From: Oscillospiraceae bacterium
GTDB taxonomy: Bacteria > Bacillota > Clostridia > Oscillospirales > Ruminococcaceae
Direction: 5' to 3'
Assembly: GCA_015067175.1 (NCBI GenBank)
Contig: SVMX01000011.1
Span: 1-64,000 of the forward strand
Length of the DNA stretch: 64,000 bases
In this document: in pieces, positions 33,055 to 41,441 of the stretch
Layout of the letters: each line of letters opens with the position of its first letter
How positions within the stretch are numbered: position 1 is the stretch's first letter
Program-made: the position numbers and the translations under genes
The notes under the pieces: generated by a model
The model's input: only the letters and a program-made list of their open reading frames with translations
Database searches by the model: none
Told to the model about the DNA's origin: nothing

Positions 33055-34545
33055 ATGGAGCTTTTAAAAGAAAACGAACGCAGCGCCAACAAAGCTGCGG
33101 CTAAGGTAATGCGCATCACCGTTATAGTTTTTGCAGCGGTGCTGTTGCTGGACATTCTGGGCATTTTCGTTGTGGAGCTTACCACGATGATAATCGCGTT
33201 CATAATAGGAACGGTGCTGTTGTTAGTGCCTACTCTTATCGTGAATGTTATGAAGCAGACTGCCGATTGGGTGAAGTACATAATAGTTGTCTGTGCAACG
33301 CTGTTCACTGTTGTTGTAGCGGTTACGATGTCGTATCACGCAGTGCTGCTGTATGTGTATCCTATCGCTATTGCGAGCCTGTATTTTTCGGGCAAGCTGA
33401 ACATTTTCGCCACAATAATTACCATTCTCGGTGTTTCGGGCGGTCAGGTGATAGCATTTTATGCGAATTATGTCACAGACCACAACTTTGAAGCAATAAA
33501 CAAGGTGCTGATATACGGTGTGCTTCCGCGTGCGATGATACTTTTTGCGGTGTCTGCAATCTTTACGATGCTGTCAAAGAGAACAACTACAATGCTCGGC
33601 AGCCTTATGGGTGCGGAGCAGCAGCGTATAATGCGCGAAAAATCGCTCGAGATGTCTGAAAAGCTGCTTGAAACAGTGACGGAGCTTGACAAGATATCCG
33701 CAACCGCGGCTGAGTCCAACTCAAGCATCGCAGACGAGTCCGAGAATGTTATGCGTGACAGCGAGGCGAACTTTGAGCATATCAAGTCTGTTGAGGAGAG
33801 CATGTCAGCAATTTCCGAGAGCCTCAGAAATCTTTCGGATATGAGCATGCAGATAGCGCAGCTTACAAAGCGCGCCGATGATATCACGGCTAAGAACAAC
33901 GAAACGATGAGCCTTGCCGCTGCAAGTATGGACGAGATATGCAGAGGCACTGCCGAAAGCAAGGAGATAATCTCCCGTCTGTCCGAGCAGTCAAAGCGCA
34001 TTGTTGAGATAGCAAAGGTTATTACCGATATCTCTATGCAGACCAATATCCTTGCGATAAACGCTTCCATAGAGGCTTCGCGTGCGGGCGCTGCTGGCAA
34101 GGGCTTCTCTGTGGTTGCGCAGGAGATCAAGAAGCTGTCCGAGCAGACCAAAAAGGCTGCCGCAGAGATAGGCGGAATAATCGAGCAGGTTACTGAAAAT
34201 ATCACAGGCACCGTTGAGTCTATGGAAAAGAACGATAAGCTCACACGCGAGGGCATGAGCTGCATGCAGCATATGCAGGCTTCTACCGAGCATATCAGCG
34301 AATCCAACAGCGAGGTGTCGAAGCACGTTGCGGGCATGAATGATGTTATTGCAGAGGTAACCGGCAGCGGCGCAGATGTTTCGGCAAAGCTTGTCAGCGT
34401 AAGCCGCAATATTGAAAATAACTGCGGTGCCGTGCAGCACGTTGCGGCGGCTATTGAGGAGAACAGCGCAGGTGTTGCAAGCCTTGGTTATATGGTAAAG
34501 GATATAAAGATAATGGCAGAGCAGCTTGAAAAGCTGACAAGCTGA
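33055..34545 (+). CDS. Methyl-accepting chemotaxis protein with multi-TM sensor region
   Basis: The 496-residue receptor starts with about six membrane segments (residues 18-190) instead of the usual two flanking a large outer domain, and there is no recognisable HAMP domain. A long coiled-coil signalling domain (200-496) follows. Its tip is well conserved: ITDISMQTNILAINASIEAS, then AGKGFSVVAQEIKKLSEQTK, the CheA/CheW contact region. The sensor part probably detects a signal within the membrane or redox state. The start at 33055 has an aaggagg site. No other chemotaxis or flagellar gene is in the window. Confidence 0.92.
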   Translation: MELLKENERSANKAAAKVMRITVIVFAAVLLLDILGIFVVELTTMIIAFIIGTVLLLVPTLIVNVMKQTADWVKYIIVVCATLFTVVVAVTMSYHAVLLYVYPIAIASLYFSGKLNIFATIITILGVSGGQVIAFYANYVTDHNFEAINKVLIYGVLPRAMILFAVSAIFTMLSKRTTTMLGSLMGAEQQRIMREKSLEMSEKLLETVTELDKISATAAESNSSIADESENVMRDSEANFEHIKSVEESMSAISESLRNLSDMSMQIAQLTKRADDITAKNNETMSLAAASMDEICRGTAESKEIISRLSEQSKRIVEIAKVITDISMQTNILAINASIEASRAGAAGKGFSVVAQEIKKLSEQTKKAAAEIGGIIEQVTENITGTVESMEKNDKLTREGMSCMQHMQASTEHISESNSEVSKHVAGMNDVIAEVTGSGADVSAKLVSVSRNIENNCGAVQHVAAAIEENSAGVASLGYMVKDIKIMAEQLEKLTS

Positions 34546-35198
34546 TGGGAGATGCTATGCAAAAAAGAACGCTTATAAATTGGCTGGGATTGACGGGCGT
34601 TGTTGCGCTTTTGTCATACGCGGCGGCGGTGTTATTTTCGCCGCTTGCATATCCCGATTATAATTGGGCGGCTCAGGCGGTGAGCGATCTCAGTGCAGAA
34701 AACGCACCTTCTAAGCAGCTTTGGCAGCAGCTTGCGGCGCTGTTTGACGTGTGCTCCGTTCTTTGCGTGATGGCAGTATGCGTTTTCGTCAGCGGCAAGC
34801 TTAACAAGCCGCTCAGACTGGGAATATATTTGTTTGCGGCGATGCAGTGGGTCACTGCGGTTGGTTATGCAATGTTTCCGCTTAGCGGCAATGAGAACGT
34901 TATGACGTTTCAGGATATCATGCATATCGTCGTTACGGCGGCGGTAGTGCTGTTGTCTATTGCGTCGTTGGTGCTTATTGCTATCGGCGGCTTTAAACGC
35001 GGAACGCTCCGCTCTCTTGCCGTTTGGGCGCTGATATCGCTTGGTATGATGATGTTCGGCGCAATAGGAACCAATGCGCTTCCTGCGGAGCTTTTCGGAC
35101 TTGCGGAGAGGTTCAGTGTTTTTGCGGCTGTGATATTCAATGCCGTGCTTGGCGTTTATCTGTTTATCGGGTTCAGAACAAAAGAGGATAATGCATAA
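34545..35198 (+). CDS. DUF998 membrane protein
   Basis: The 217-residue protein has six membrane segments and the DUF998 pattern FSPLAYPDYNWAAQAVSDLS near residues 27-46, followed by MFPLSG. Family members are integral membrane proteins of unknown function. Its first ATG overlaps the chemoreceptor stop (TGATG), but an ATG four codons later (34557) has a better placed gggag site and may be the true start. Its stop overlaps the next gene (TAATG), so these three genes are translationally coupled. Confidence 0.82.
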   Translation: MGDAMQKRTLINWLGLTGVVALLSYAAAVLFSPLAYPDYNWAAQAVSDLSAENAPSKQLWQQLAALFDVCSVLCVMAVCVFVSGKLNKPLRLGIYLFAAMQWVTAVGYAMFPLSGNENVMTFQDIMHIVVTAAVVLLSIASLVLIAIGGFKRGTLRSLAVWALISLGMMMFGAIGTNALPAELFGLAERFSVFAAVIFNAVLGVYLFIGFRTKEDNA

Positions 35199-36073
35199 TG
35201 AATTATGATTATATACCTACGACGGACTATACGGCGCTGTATGAATATCAGCGAAGCTTAGAGAAAAAAGCACCGTATTGGTTTGATACAGATAGGGTTA
35301 CATGGATAAAAAGCTTCTCCGACGACCGCGACCTTGACGGCGAGGATATGTTCAGTGAGCTTATCACTTACACTGCGGTTTGCGATGGCAGTATCGTCGG
35401 GTTTGTGCAGTTCGGTATACCGTGCTATATCTACGGAGATGACGGAGAAAAGGATTATGACGAGGTCTGCGGCGTTATAAGAACGCTGTATTTCGAGAGT
35501 GAGCATTCCGTCTGCGGCAAGGTCTTGGTCGAAATAGCGCATGACTATTTCGCGTCTAAGGGTGTAAAGCGTCACTTTGCTTTTTATCACGCGCTGGGTA
35601 TGAGCTGCTATGCAGGGCACGGGAAGCTGTATTGCGGATTTCCCCATGTTGAAGAAACTCTCAGTGCTTTCGGCTATATCAAAGAGCATGAAAATGTATA
35701 TTACAGGCGTTTTCTCAGCAGTGCTGACAGTGAAGCCTGCGAGAAAGCGGAAGTGACCTTTGACGAAGTGTCTGAAAGCGGTCTTGTGGAATTTTCGGTG
35801 CGTCTTGATGGCGAGTTTGTAGGCGCGGGCGCATTGGTGTATCTTCCGCAGGGGGATATCGCTTATCTCAAATGGATATTTATATTGGACGAGTATCAGG
35901 GCAGGGGGCTTGCTTCTGCGGCACTGCGGCTGATATTTGCAAAGCTGTACAACAGCGGCTTCAAGCGCATTGATACAGATACGGCTGACGGAAATCTTGC
36001 TGCTCAAGGCCTATATACAAAGCTTGGCTTTAAGGACATGGGCAGAACCAGAAGCTATATGGATAAGCAGTAA
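35198..36073 (+). CDS. GNAT-type acetyltransferase, possibly two-domain
   Basis: The 291-residue protein ends in a clear GNAT domain. Motif A is LKWIFILDEYQGRGLASAAL near 225-245, and the motif B region contains AAQGLYTKLGFKDMG. Residues 1-170 form a second alpha/beta unit (CDGSIVGFVQFG, VRVFYFESEH-like strands) that could be a degenerate GNAT domain. The substrate is unknown. It overlaps the DUF998 gene by one base, and a VOC gene follows 21 bases later. Confidence 0.82.
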   Translation: MNYDYIPTTDYTALYEYQRSLEKKAPYWFDTDRVTWIKSFSDDRDLDGEDMFSELITYTAVCDGSIVGFVQFGIPCYIYGDDGEKDYDEVCGVIRTLYFESEHSVCGKVLVEIAHDYFASKGVKRHFAFYHALGMSCYAGHGKLYCGFPHVEETLSAFGYIKEHENVYYRRFLSSADSEACEKAEVTFDEVSESGLVEFSVRLDGEFVGAGALVYLPQGDIAYLKWIFILDEYQGRGLASAALRLIFAKLYNSGFKRIDTDTADGNLAAQGLYTKLGFKDMGRTRSYMDKQ

Positions 36074-36094
36074 AATACAACAGGAGGAATTATT

Positions 36095-36496
36095 ATGAAG
36101 CTTGACGGATTTGGATTGTTTGTAAATGACATGGCGAAGATGATACGCTTTTACAGAGATGTGCTCGGTTTTGAGATAAAAGAGGGCGATGATACCTCTA
36201 ATGTGTATCTTGTAAAGGACGGAACGCTGTTTCTGCTGTACGGCAGGAATGATTTCGAGAAGATGACGAGCAGAAAATATGAGTATATCAAGGGGCTTAA
36301 CGGTCATTTTGAGATAGCACTGTATGTCGATACCTTTGAGGAGGTAGACGAGGAATACCAAAAGGCTGTTGAAAAGGGTGCTGTGTCTGTGCTTGCGCCC
36401 GAAACTGAGCCTTGGGGACAGCGCACCTGCTATATCGCAGACCCCGAGGGCAATCTCATTGAGATAGGCTCGTTCGGAAAGCCGTTTGAGAGATAA
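36095..36496 (+). CDS. VOC-family (glyoxalase/bleomycin-resistance-like) protein
   Basis: The 133-residue protein has two beta-alpha-beta-beta-beta modules of the vicinal-oxygen-chelate fold: LFVNDMAKMIRFYRDVLGFE at the start and FEIALYVDTFEEVDE plus YIADPEGNLIEIG at the end. The C-terminal glutamate in NLIEIG is a typical metal ligand. Family members include glyoxalases, dioxygenases and antibiotic-binding resistance proteins, and sequence alone cannot separate these. A strong aggagga site precedes the ATG. Confidence 0.88.
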   Translation: MKLDGFGLFVNDMAKMIRFYRDVLGFEIKEGDDTSNVYLVKDGTLFLLYGRNDFEKMTSRKYEYIKGLNGHFEIALYVDTFEEVDEEYQKAVEKGAVSVLAPETEPWGQRTCYIADPEGNLIEIGSFGKPFER

Positions 36497-36544
36497 AAGG
36501 TTAATGCTGTGATGATCTGCTTGTGCGAAAACTAACTGTTAGGA

Positions 36545-36673
36545 ATGGATATCGGTAACATGAACAATTGTTGTTTAAGCAATGCTGTGAGATTAAAGAA
36601 ATATGACCCGCAGCTTGAAAAGAAGCTCACCCCTGCCGCAAGGCTTGCAGATGGAGTGCTTATCGAGGAATAG
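36545..36673 (+). CDS. 42-residue small ORF, possible gene fragment
   Basis: The frame gives a 42-residue peptide with CC at 9-10 and the tail KLTPAARLADGVLIEE, which looks like the end of a larger protein. Only a weak ribosome binding site (gttagga) lies upstream. Its stop codon overlaps the aggagg site of the next small ORF. It could be a remnant of a larger gene or a leader peptide. No function can be given. Confidence 0.35.
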   Translation: MDIGNMNNCCLSNAVRLKKYDPQLEKKLTPAARLADGVLIEE

Positions 36674-36681
36674 GAGGTATA

Positions 36682-36798
36682 ATGTCCAAAAAGAAGATAG
36701 AACACGTTTTGTTTGACGGGGACAGAAAGCAGAAAAAGAGCATACCCTTTTCGAATGTAAATAAGCGGGTCGCTGTTAAGAAAGGAAAAACGAAATGA
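36682..36798 (+). CDS. 38-residue basic small protein
   Basis: The frame begins MSKKKIEHVLFDGDRKQKKS and is very rich in lysine (about one residue in three). It has a strong aggaggt site, and its stop overlaps the start of the DUF3795 gene in the ATGA arrangement, which argues for real, coupled translation. The basic composition suggests nucleic-acid or ribosome contact. I recognise no family. Confidence 0.5.
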   Translation: MSKKKIEHVLFDGDRKQKKSIPFSNVNKRVAVKKGKTK

Positions 36799-37091
36799 GC
36801 GCTTCGATGTGCGGAATAGATTGCTCTTTATGCGAGCAAAGAGGTCGTTGCAAGGGCTGTGCTGAAACTATGGGAAAGCCGTTCGGCGGAAGCTGCGCAG
36901 TTGCACAGTGCTGTGTTGAGAACGGGCATGATAGCTGCAAAAACTGCGGCAATGTGTGTCAAATGAGGGAGAAGCTTTTGTTGGAGCTTAATTCCCTTGG
37001 TGTGGCGGCAGACGAGAGCTTTCTGCTAGTGAGCGAGCTTGACGCAGACGGCAATAACGCCGAGATAGTTGTGTACAAAAAGAGAAAGTGA
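36795..37091 (+). CDS. DUF3795-like cysteine-rich protein
   Basis: The 98-residue protein has about twelve cysteines, most in the pattern CGIDCSLCEQRGRCKGC and CKNCGNVC in the first 58 residues, suggesting zinc or iron-sulfur binding. The start M-S-x-CGxxCxxC is typical of DUF3795. The last 40 residues form a helix-strand unit without cysteines. No reaction is known for the family. The gene overlaps the preceding small ORF by four bases and is followed by a GNAT gene. Confidence 0.78.
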   Translation: MSASMCGIDCSLCEQRGRCKGCAETMGKPFGGSCAVAQCCVENGHDSCKNCGNVCQMREKLLLELNSLGVAADESFLLVSELDADGNNAEIVVYKKRK

Positions 37092-37126
37092 AGCTGTAAT
37101 TTAGTGCAGAGAAAGGAGTTGATACA

Positions 37127-37561
37127 ATGATAAGAAAAATGAATGAGAGCGATATGCCGAGATGCGCGGAGATACTTTGCGAGGCATACAACAACGATAT
37201 GTGGCAGTGCCACTGGACTGCTCAGACAGCCACAGCGTATCTGATGGACTATTTCCGTGTGGAAAAGTTTGTGGGTTTTGTGCTGGAGGAGGACGGTGAC
37301 ATCATCGGTGCGATGTTTGCTCACGAAAAGATATGGTGGAACAACAGCGAGCTTTATGTTGACGAGGTGTTTATAACGCCTGCAAAGCAAAGAGGCGGCT
37401 ATGGAAGCACACTGCTGAAAGCTGCGGAGCAGTATTCTGCGGAGCATGGACTTGCAGGGCTTACGCTGTGTACGAATAAGTACGCGCCTGCTCGGGTTTT
37501 TTACCGCAAGAACGGTTTTTCTGATAACGAATATATCGTTTTTATGTATAAAGAACAATAA
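37127..37561 (+). CDS. GNAT-family N-acetyltransferase
   Basis: The 144-residue protein has the GNAT motif A DEVFITPAKQRGGYGSTLLK (about 83-102) and motif B ARVFYRKNGFSDNEY near the C-terminus. The N-terminal strand IRKMNESDMPRCAEIL is also typical. The substrate is unknown. It has a good aaaggag site and lies within a run of small accessory genes with 35-45 base gaps. Confidence 0.9.
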   Translation: MIRKMNESDMPRCAEILCEAYNNDMWQCHWTAQTATAYLMDYFRVEKFVGFVLEEDGDIIGAMFAHEKIWWNNSELYVDEVFITPAKQRGGYGSTLLKAAEQYSAEHGLAGLTLCTNKYAPARVFYRKNGFSDNEYIVFMYKEQ

Positions 37562-37607
37562 ACATTTTTGATAATTATGTGTAGAAGAAAAGAAAGAGAG
37601 AACAGCA

Positions 37608-37907
37608 ATGACAGAGATATTGAAAAGCTTCCTTGACAGCGAGGGCAGGCTTTGTGCCTATCCCTCAAAACGCAAGATGAAGCTGTATGCACTGTTGTAT
37701 CTTGCAGGCAAATTCGAGCATGGCAGAGTATATACCGAAAAGCAGGTGAATGAGCTGCTGGGACAGTGGCACACCTACGGCGACCCTGCTACACTAAGGC
37801 GCGAGATGTTCACACACAAAATACTTTGGAGAGATGCATACGGCAAGGAATATCGTCTTGAGGACGTTCAGCCGACGATAGAAGAGCTTGTTGAACGTTA
37901 CGGATAG
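37608..37907 (+). CDS. DUF2087 domain protein
   Basis: This 99-residue protein matches DUF2087: FLDSEGRLCAYPSKRKMKL at the start, then YTEKQVNELLGQWH and the ending of the form DPATLRREMF...DAYGKEYRLE. The domain is a small winged-helix-like unit, sometimes fused to ArsR-type regulators, so a regulatory or DNA-binding role is possible. It ends nine bases before the P-loop gene, so the two are probably cotranslated. Confidence 0.86.
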   Translation: MTEILKSFLDSEGRLCAYPSKRKMKLYALLYLAGKFEHGRVYTEKQVNELLGQWHTYGDPATLRREMFTHKILWRDAYGKEYRLEDVQPTIEELVERYG

Positions 37908-37916
37908 GAGGGGCTT

Positions 37917-38714
37917 ATGAAGAACAGACTTATTATCGTTGAGGGCTTGCCTTGTTCGGGAAAAAGCACCGCGTCCGCTTTTGCTGCTGATACACTGAAA
38001 GTTGACGGAAGGCGAGTACTGTTTGCAGATGAGGGAAGCTGTGAGCACCCCGCGGATTACGAATTTCATGGTTTTATTACAGATGATGAGCTTGCGCAGC
38101 TTACCGATGATGAACGCATACAGATAACGATGTGCGGCGAGAAAAAGTGCGGAGGTTATGTGGTTCCGCTGTCTAGGTTCTATGGAAAGCTGTTTGATAT
38201 GCTGCTTCAGCGGAAGATATACGATTTTCTGCCGTGGGAGCGTGAGATGTCGCTGATGCTGGATAAATGGCGCGAGTTCTGCGAAAGCTCAAATGAAAAT
38301 GTAACGTATGTGTTCAATTGCGTGATGCTGCAAAATCCCATGTGTGAAACTATGATGCGCTTCGGTTTTGACGAGCAGCGCTCGGCGGAGTACATAGGCA
38401 TGATAGCCGATGCGGTGAAGCCGATGTGTCCGTTGGTCATCTATCTCAAAAACAGCGATCCAGCCGCTTCGGTAAAAAAAGCCGCGGCAGAGCGCGAGGG
38501 CTGGCTTGACGGAGTGATAGATTATCATGTGAACGGCGCATACGGCAAAAGCATCGGCGCACAGGGCTTTGACGGGTATATCGCCTGTCTTGAGGAACGT
38601 CAGCGCCGCGAGCTGCGGATACTGCAGCAGCTTAATGTCGAGAGCCTTGTTATAGACGATCCGCAGAATGATTGGGACGAGGCGTATGACAGGATAAAAA
38701 AGGCAATAATTTGA
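37917..38714 (+). CDS. P-loop NTPase, kinase-like
   Basis: The 265-residue protein begins with a Walker A loop RLIIVEGLPCSGKSTASAF (residues 4-22, P-loop GLPCSGKST). Downstream are a strand with NVTYVFNCVMLQNPM, where a thymidylate-kinase-like fold places Walker B and the base-binding part, and PLVIYLKNSDPAAS near 180. It resembles small-molecule kinases of the zeta-toxin or chloramphenicol-phosphotransferase type, but no specific substrate motif is visible. It closes the accessory run and is followed by a terminator. Confidence 0.75.
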   Translation: MKNRLIIVEGLPCSGKSTASAFAADTLKVDGRRVLFADEGSCEHPADYEFHGFITDDELAQLTDDERIQITMCGEKKCGGYVVPLSRFYGKLFDMLLQRKIYDFLPWEREMSLMLDKWREFCESSNENVTYVFNCVMLQNPMCETMMRFGFDEQRSAEYIGMIADAVKPMCPLVIYLKNSDPAASVKKAAAEREGWLDGVIDYHVNGAYGKSIGAQGFDGYIACLEERQRRELRILQQLNVESLVIDDPQNDWDEAYDRIKKAII

Positions 38715-38760
38715 TATGGTAGTGAGATGGCTTTGCGCTCACTTGATGTAAAACAATACG

Positions 38761-38808
38761 GTACCGCCGCTCGTTTGCGTTTATGCAGATGTGCGGCGGT
38801 GTTTTTTT
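38761..38808 (+). terminator. Terminator at the end of the accessory run
   Basis: A perfect 8-bp GC-rich stem (38763-38770 with 38793-38800) is followed by seven T residues. Confidence 0.8.
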
Positions 38809-38830
38809 CAAAATAATGGCACTGTAGGTC

Positions 38831-38859
38831 TTGCAAAACGGAATATTTTGTGATATAAT
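38831..38859 (+). promoter_or_regulatory. Promoter of prfB
   Basis: TTGCAA (38831-38836) and a perfect TATAAT (38854-38859) are spaced by 17 bp, 66 bases before the prfB start. Confidence 0.78.
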
Positions 38860-38925
38860 ATAAAGGATAATACAATAATATGGGTCATTCCGTGCATTTT
38901 CACGTGACCCCTTATAGGAGATACT

Positions 38926-40038
38926 ATGATACAATACGATGAAGTAAGACTTGCCATGGAGGCGCTGACCACTGATATAGAGGAGCTTAAAGGCGCACTC
39001 GACCTTGACAGAGTAAAGATAAAGCTTGATGAGCTTGAAATGAAATCTACCGAGCCTACCTTTTGGGACGACCCCGAAAAGTCACAGGCAATACTGCAGC
39101 AGATAGGTCAGTACAAGGCAACTATCGGCGGCTATGAGAAGCTTAAAACAAACCACGAGGACGTGCTCACCATGATAGAGCTTGCGGAGGAATCCGAGGA
39201 CGAGACCATGGTAGACGAGATAAAGGAGCTTGCCGAGTCCGTAAAGACACAGCTCGAGGAGCAGAAGCTTGCTACCCTGCTTAAAGGCGAGTATGACAGC
39301 AGCAACGCTATCCTGTCGTTCCATGCGGGCGCGGGCGGTACAGAGGCTCAGGACTGGGTATCTATGCTGCTGAGAATGTATACAAGATGGGCAGACCGCC
39401 ACGGCTTCAAGACCGAGGTGCTTGATATCCTTGACGGTGACGAAGCAGGTATCAAGAGTGCTTCTATCCATATTCAGGGCTACAACGCATACGGCTTTTT
39501 GAAGAGCGAGCACGGCGTTCACAGACTTGTAAGAGTGTCGCCGTTTGACTCCGCAGGCAGACGTCAGACAAGCTTTGCGTCTGTTGAGGTAATGCCTGAG
39601 ATAGAAAAGGACGTTGATGTTGATATCCGTCCCGATGATATCGAAATGGAAGTGTACAGAGCCAGCGGTGCGGGCGGTCAGAAGGTAAACAAGACCTCCT
39701 CGGCTGTAAGACTTATCCACAAGCCCACGGGCATCGTTGTTTCCTGTCAGACGCAGAGAAGCCAGGTGCAGAACCGCGAATTCTGTATGAAGATGCTTGC
39801 CGCAAAGCTTATTGAGATAAAAGAGCGTGAGCACCTTGACAAGATCTCAGATATCAAGGGCGAGCAGCTCAAGATAGAGTGGGGCAGCCAGATACGTTCA
39901 TATGTATTTATGCCTTACACGCTTGTTAAGGATAACAGAAGCAACTTTGAAACAGGTAATGTTCAGGCTGTTATGGACGGCGAGCTTGACGGCTTTATCA
40001 ATGCATTCCTCAAGGGCAGAAGCCTCGGTGAGTTTTAA
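38926..40038 (+). CDS. prfB: Peptide chain release factor 2
   Basis: RF2 ends translation at UGA and UAA. The 370-residue sequence has the stop-codon-reading tripeptide SPF in [15 protein letters not shown], which distinguishes it from RF1 (PxT), and the GGQ catalytic motif in [20 protein letters not shown]. The whole protein is in one frame: where many bacteria carry an in-frame UGA near codon 25 (CTTTGAC) for autoregulatory +1 frameshifting, this gene reads GALDLDRVK through without a stop. The start has a taggag site. The RlmD-like gene starts one base before the end of the stop codon (TAATG). Confidence 0.96.
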   Translation: MIQYDEVRLAMEALTTDIEELKGALDLDRVKIKLDELEMKSTEPTFWDDPEKSQAILQQIGQYKATIGGYEKLKTNHEDVLTMIELAEESEDETMVDEIKELAESVKTQLEEQKLATLLKGEYDSSNAILSFHAGAGGTEAQDWVSMLLRMYTRWADRHGFKTEVLDILDGDEAGIKSASIHIQGYNAYGFLKSEHGVHRLVRVSPFDSAGRRQTSFASVEVMPEIEKDVDVDIRPDDIEMEVYRASGAGGQKVNKTSSAVRLIHKPTGIVVSCQTQRSQVQNREFCMKMLAAKLIEIKEREHLDKISDIKGEQLKIEWGSQIRSYVFMPYTLVKDNRSNFETGNVQAVMDGELDGFINAFLKGRSLGEF

Positions 40039-41384
40039 TGGAAAAAAACGACGTTATCCGGCTTGAGATAACAGGTCTTACAAACGAGGGAAGCGGCGTC
40101 GGCAGATATGAGGGCATGGCTGTCTTCGTGCCGATGACGGCTGTCGGAGATGTTATACTCTGCCATATCGTAAAGGTGCTGAAAAGCTACGCTTTCGGCA
40201 GGGTCGAGGAGATGCTAAGCCCCTCGGCTGACAGAGTTAAAAACGACTGTCCATCTTACGGGAAGTGCGGCGGCTGCTCGTTCAGACATATAAGCTACGA
40301 GGCTGAGCTTCGCGCAAAGGAAGGCTTTGTGCGTGACGCATTCGAGCGCATAGGCGGGCTTTCTCCCGAGTTTCTGCCGATATGCGGCAGCGAGAGCACC
40401 GAGGGCTATCGCAACAAGCTTCAGATGCCTGTTGCAAAGTCCGATATCGGCGAGGTATACTGCGGATTTTACTCCGAGCGCAGCCATCGTGTTACACCTG
40501 TTAAAAAGTGCCTTTTGCAGCCCGATATATTTGCGGATATCACCGCTTTTGTGATACAGCAGGTAAAAAAGCTGAAAATATCGGTGTATAACGAGCATAA
40601 GCACGAGGGCGTGCTTCGCCATATCTTTCTGAGAAAAGGCCACTACAGCGGTGAGATAGCTCTGTGTCTTGTGGCAAGAAGAAAAACGCCCGAGCTTTGC
40701 AAGCTTGCAAAGGAAACGATGCGCAGATTTCCCGAGATAAAGGGCGCTGTGCTTAATATCAATAAAGAAAAAACAAATGTGATTTTGGGCAGCGACGAGA
40801 TAACGCTGTTTGGTGAGCCTGTTATAACCGATACGATGTGCGAAAACGAGATATCCATATCTCCGAAGTCGTTCTATCAGGTGAACACACCTGCAGCTGA
40901 GGCGCTTTATCGTCAGGCGGCGGATTTTGCCGAACCACAGGGAAAGCTGCTGCTTGACCTGTACTGCGGCGCAGGCACTATCGGACTTTCGATGGCAAAG
41001 CAGGCAAAGCGCGTTATTGGTGCGGAGATAGTTCCCGAGGCTGTGGAAAACGCAAAGGAAAACGCCGCGCGCGGCGGCTACGACAATGCGGAATTTATCT
41101 GCGCCGACGCGGGACAGGCTGCAAAAACGCTGCTTCAACAAGGCTCAAGACCAGATGTCATCATAGTTGACCCGCCGAGAAAGGGCTGCGACGAGATGAC
41201 GCTTTCCGCGTGTGCGAAGATGGCTCCCGAAAGGATAGTCATGATATCCTGCAACGCGGCGACTGCCGCGAGGGACTGCAAATGGCTTTCAGAACACGGC
41301 TACAAGGCCGAAAAGGTGAGAGCTTTCGACTTGTTCCCGAGAACAACGCATACGGAGTGCGTAATATTGCTGAAGCGCTGCTGA
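40038..41384 (+). CDS. rlmD: 23S rRNA (uracil-C5)-methyltransferase, RlmD/RumA family
   Basis: The 448-residue enzyme methylates a uracil of 23S rRNA at C5. It has an N-terminal TRAM domain (about 1-60), an iron-sulfur cluster motif CPSYGKCGGCSFRH (about 72-85), the SAM site LLDLYCGAGTIGLS, DPPRKGCDE and the nucleophile loop MISCNAATAARD. RlmD, RlmCD and TrmA share these features. Firmicutes usually have dual-specific RlmCD, so the target (U747, U1939 or both) is not fixed by the sequence. It is coupled to prfB by an overlapping TAATG. Confidence 0.9.
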   Translation: MEKNDVIRLEITGLTNEGSGVGRYEGMAVFVPMTAVGDVILCHIVKVLKSYAFGRVEEMLSPSADRVKNDCPSYGKCGGCSFRHISYEAELRAKEGFVRDAFERIGGLSPEFLPICGSESTEGYRNKLQMPVAKSDIGEVYCGFYSERSHRVTPVKKCLLQPDIFADITAFVIQQVKKLKISVYNEHKHEGVLRHIFLRKGHYSGEIALCLVARRKTPELCKLAKETMRRFPEIKGAVLNINKEKTNVILGSDEITLFGEPVITDTMCENEISISPKSFYQVNTPAAEALYRQAADFAEPQGKLLLDLYCGAGTIGLSMAKQAKRVIGAEIVPEAVENAKENAARGGYDNAEFICADAGQAAKTLLQQGSRPDVIIVDPPRKGCDEMTLSACAKMAPERIVMISCNAATAARDCKWLSEHGYKAEKVRAFDLFPRTTHTECVILLKRC

Positions 41385-41441
41385 TTCGTTACAGAGCGTT
41401 TTCCGCTTAAAAATAAACACAAACTACGGAGGTGTACTACC

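Noticed and set aside
38926-39020. Programmed +1 frameshift in prfB
   Set aside because: The full protein is encoded in one frame, with no UGA in the expected CTTTGAC context.
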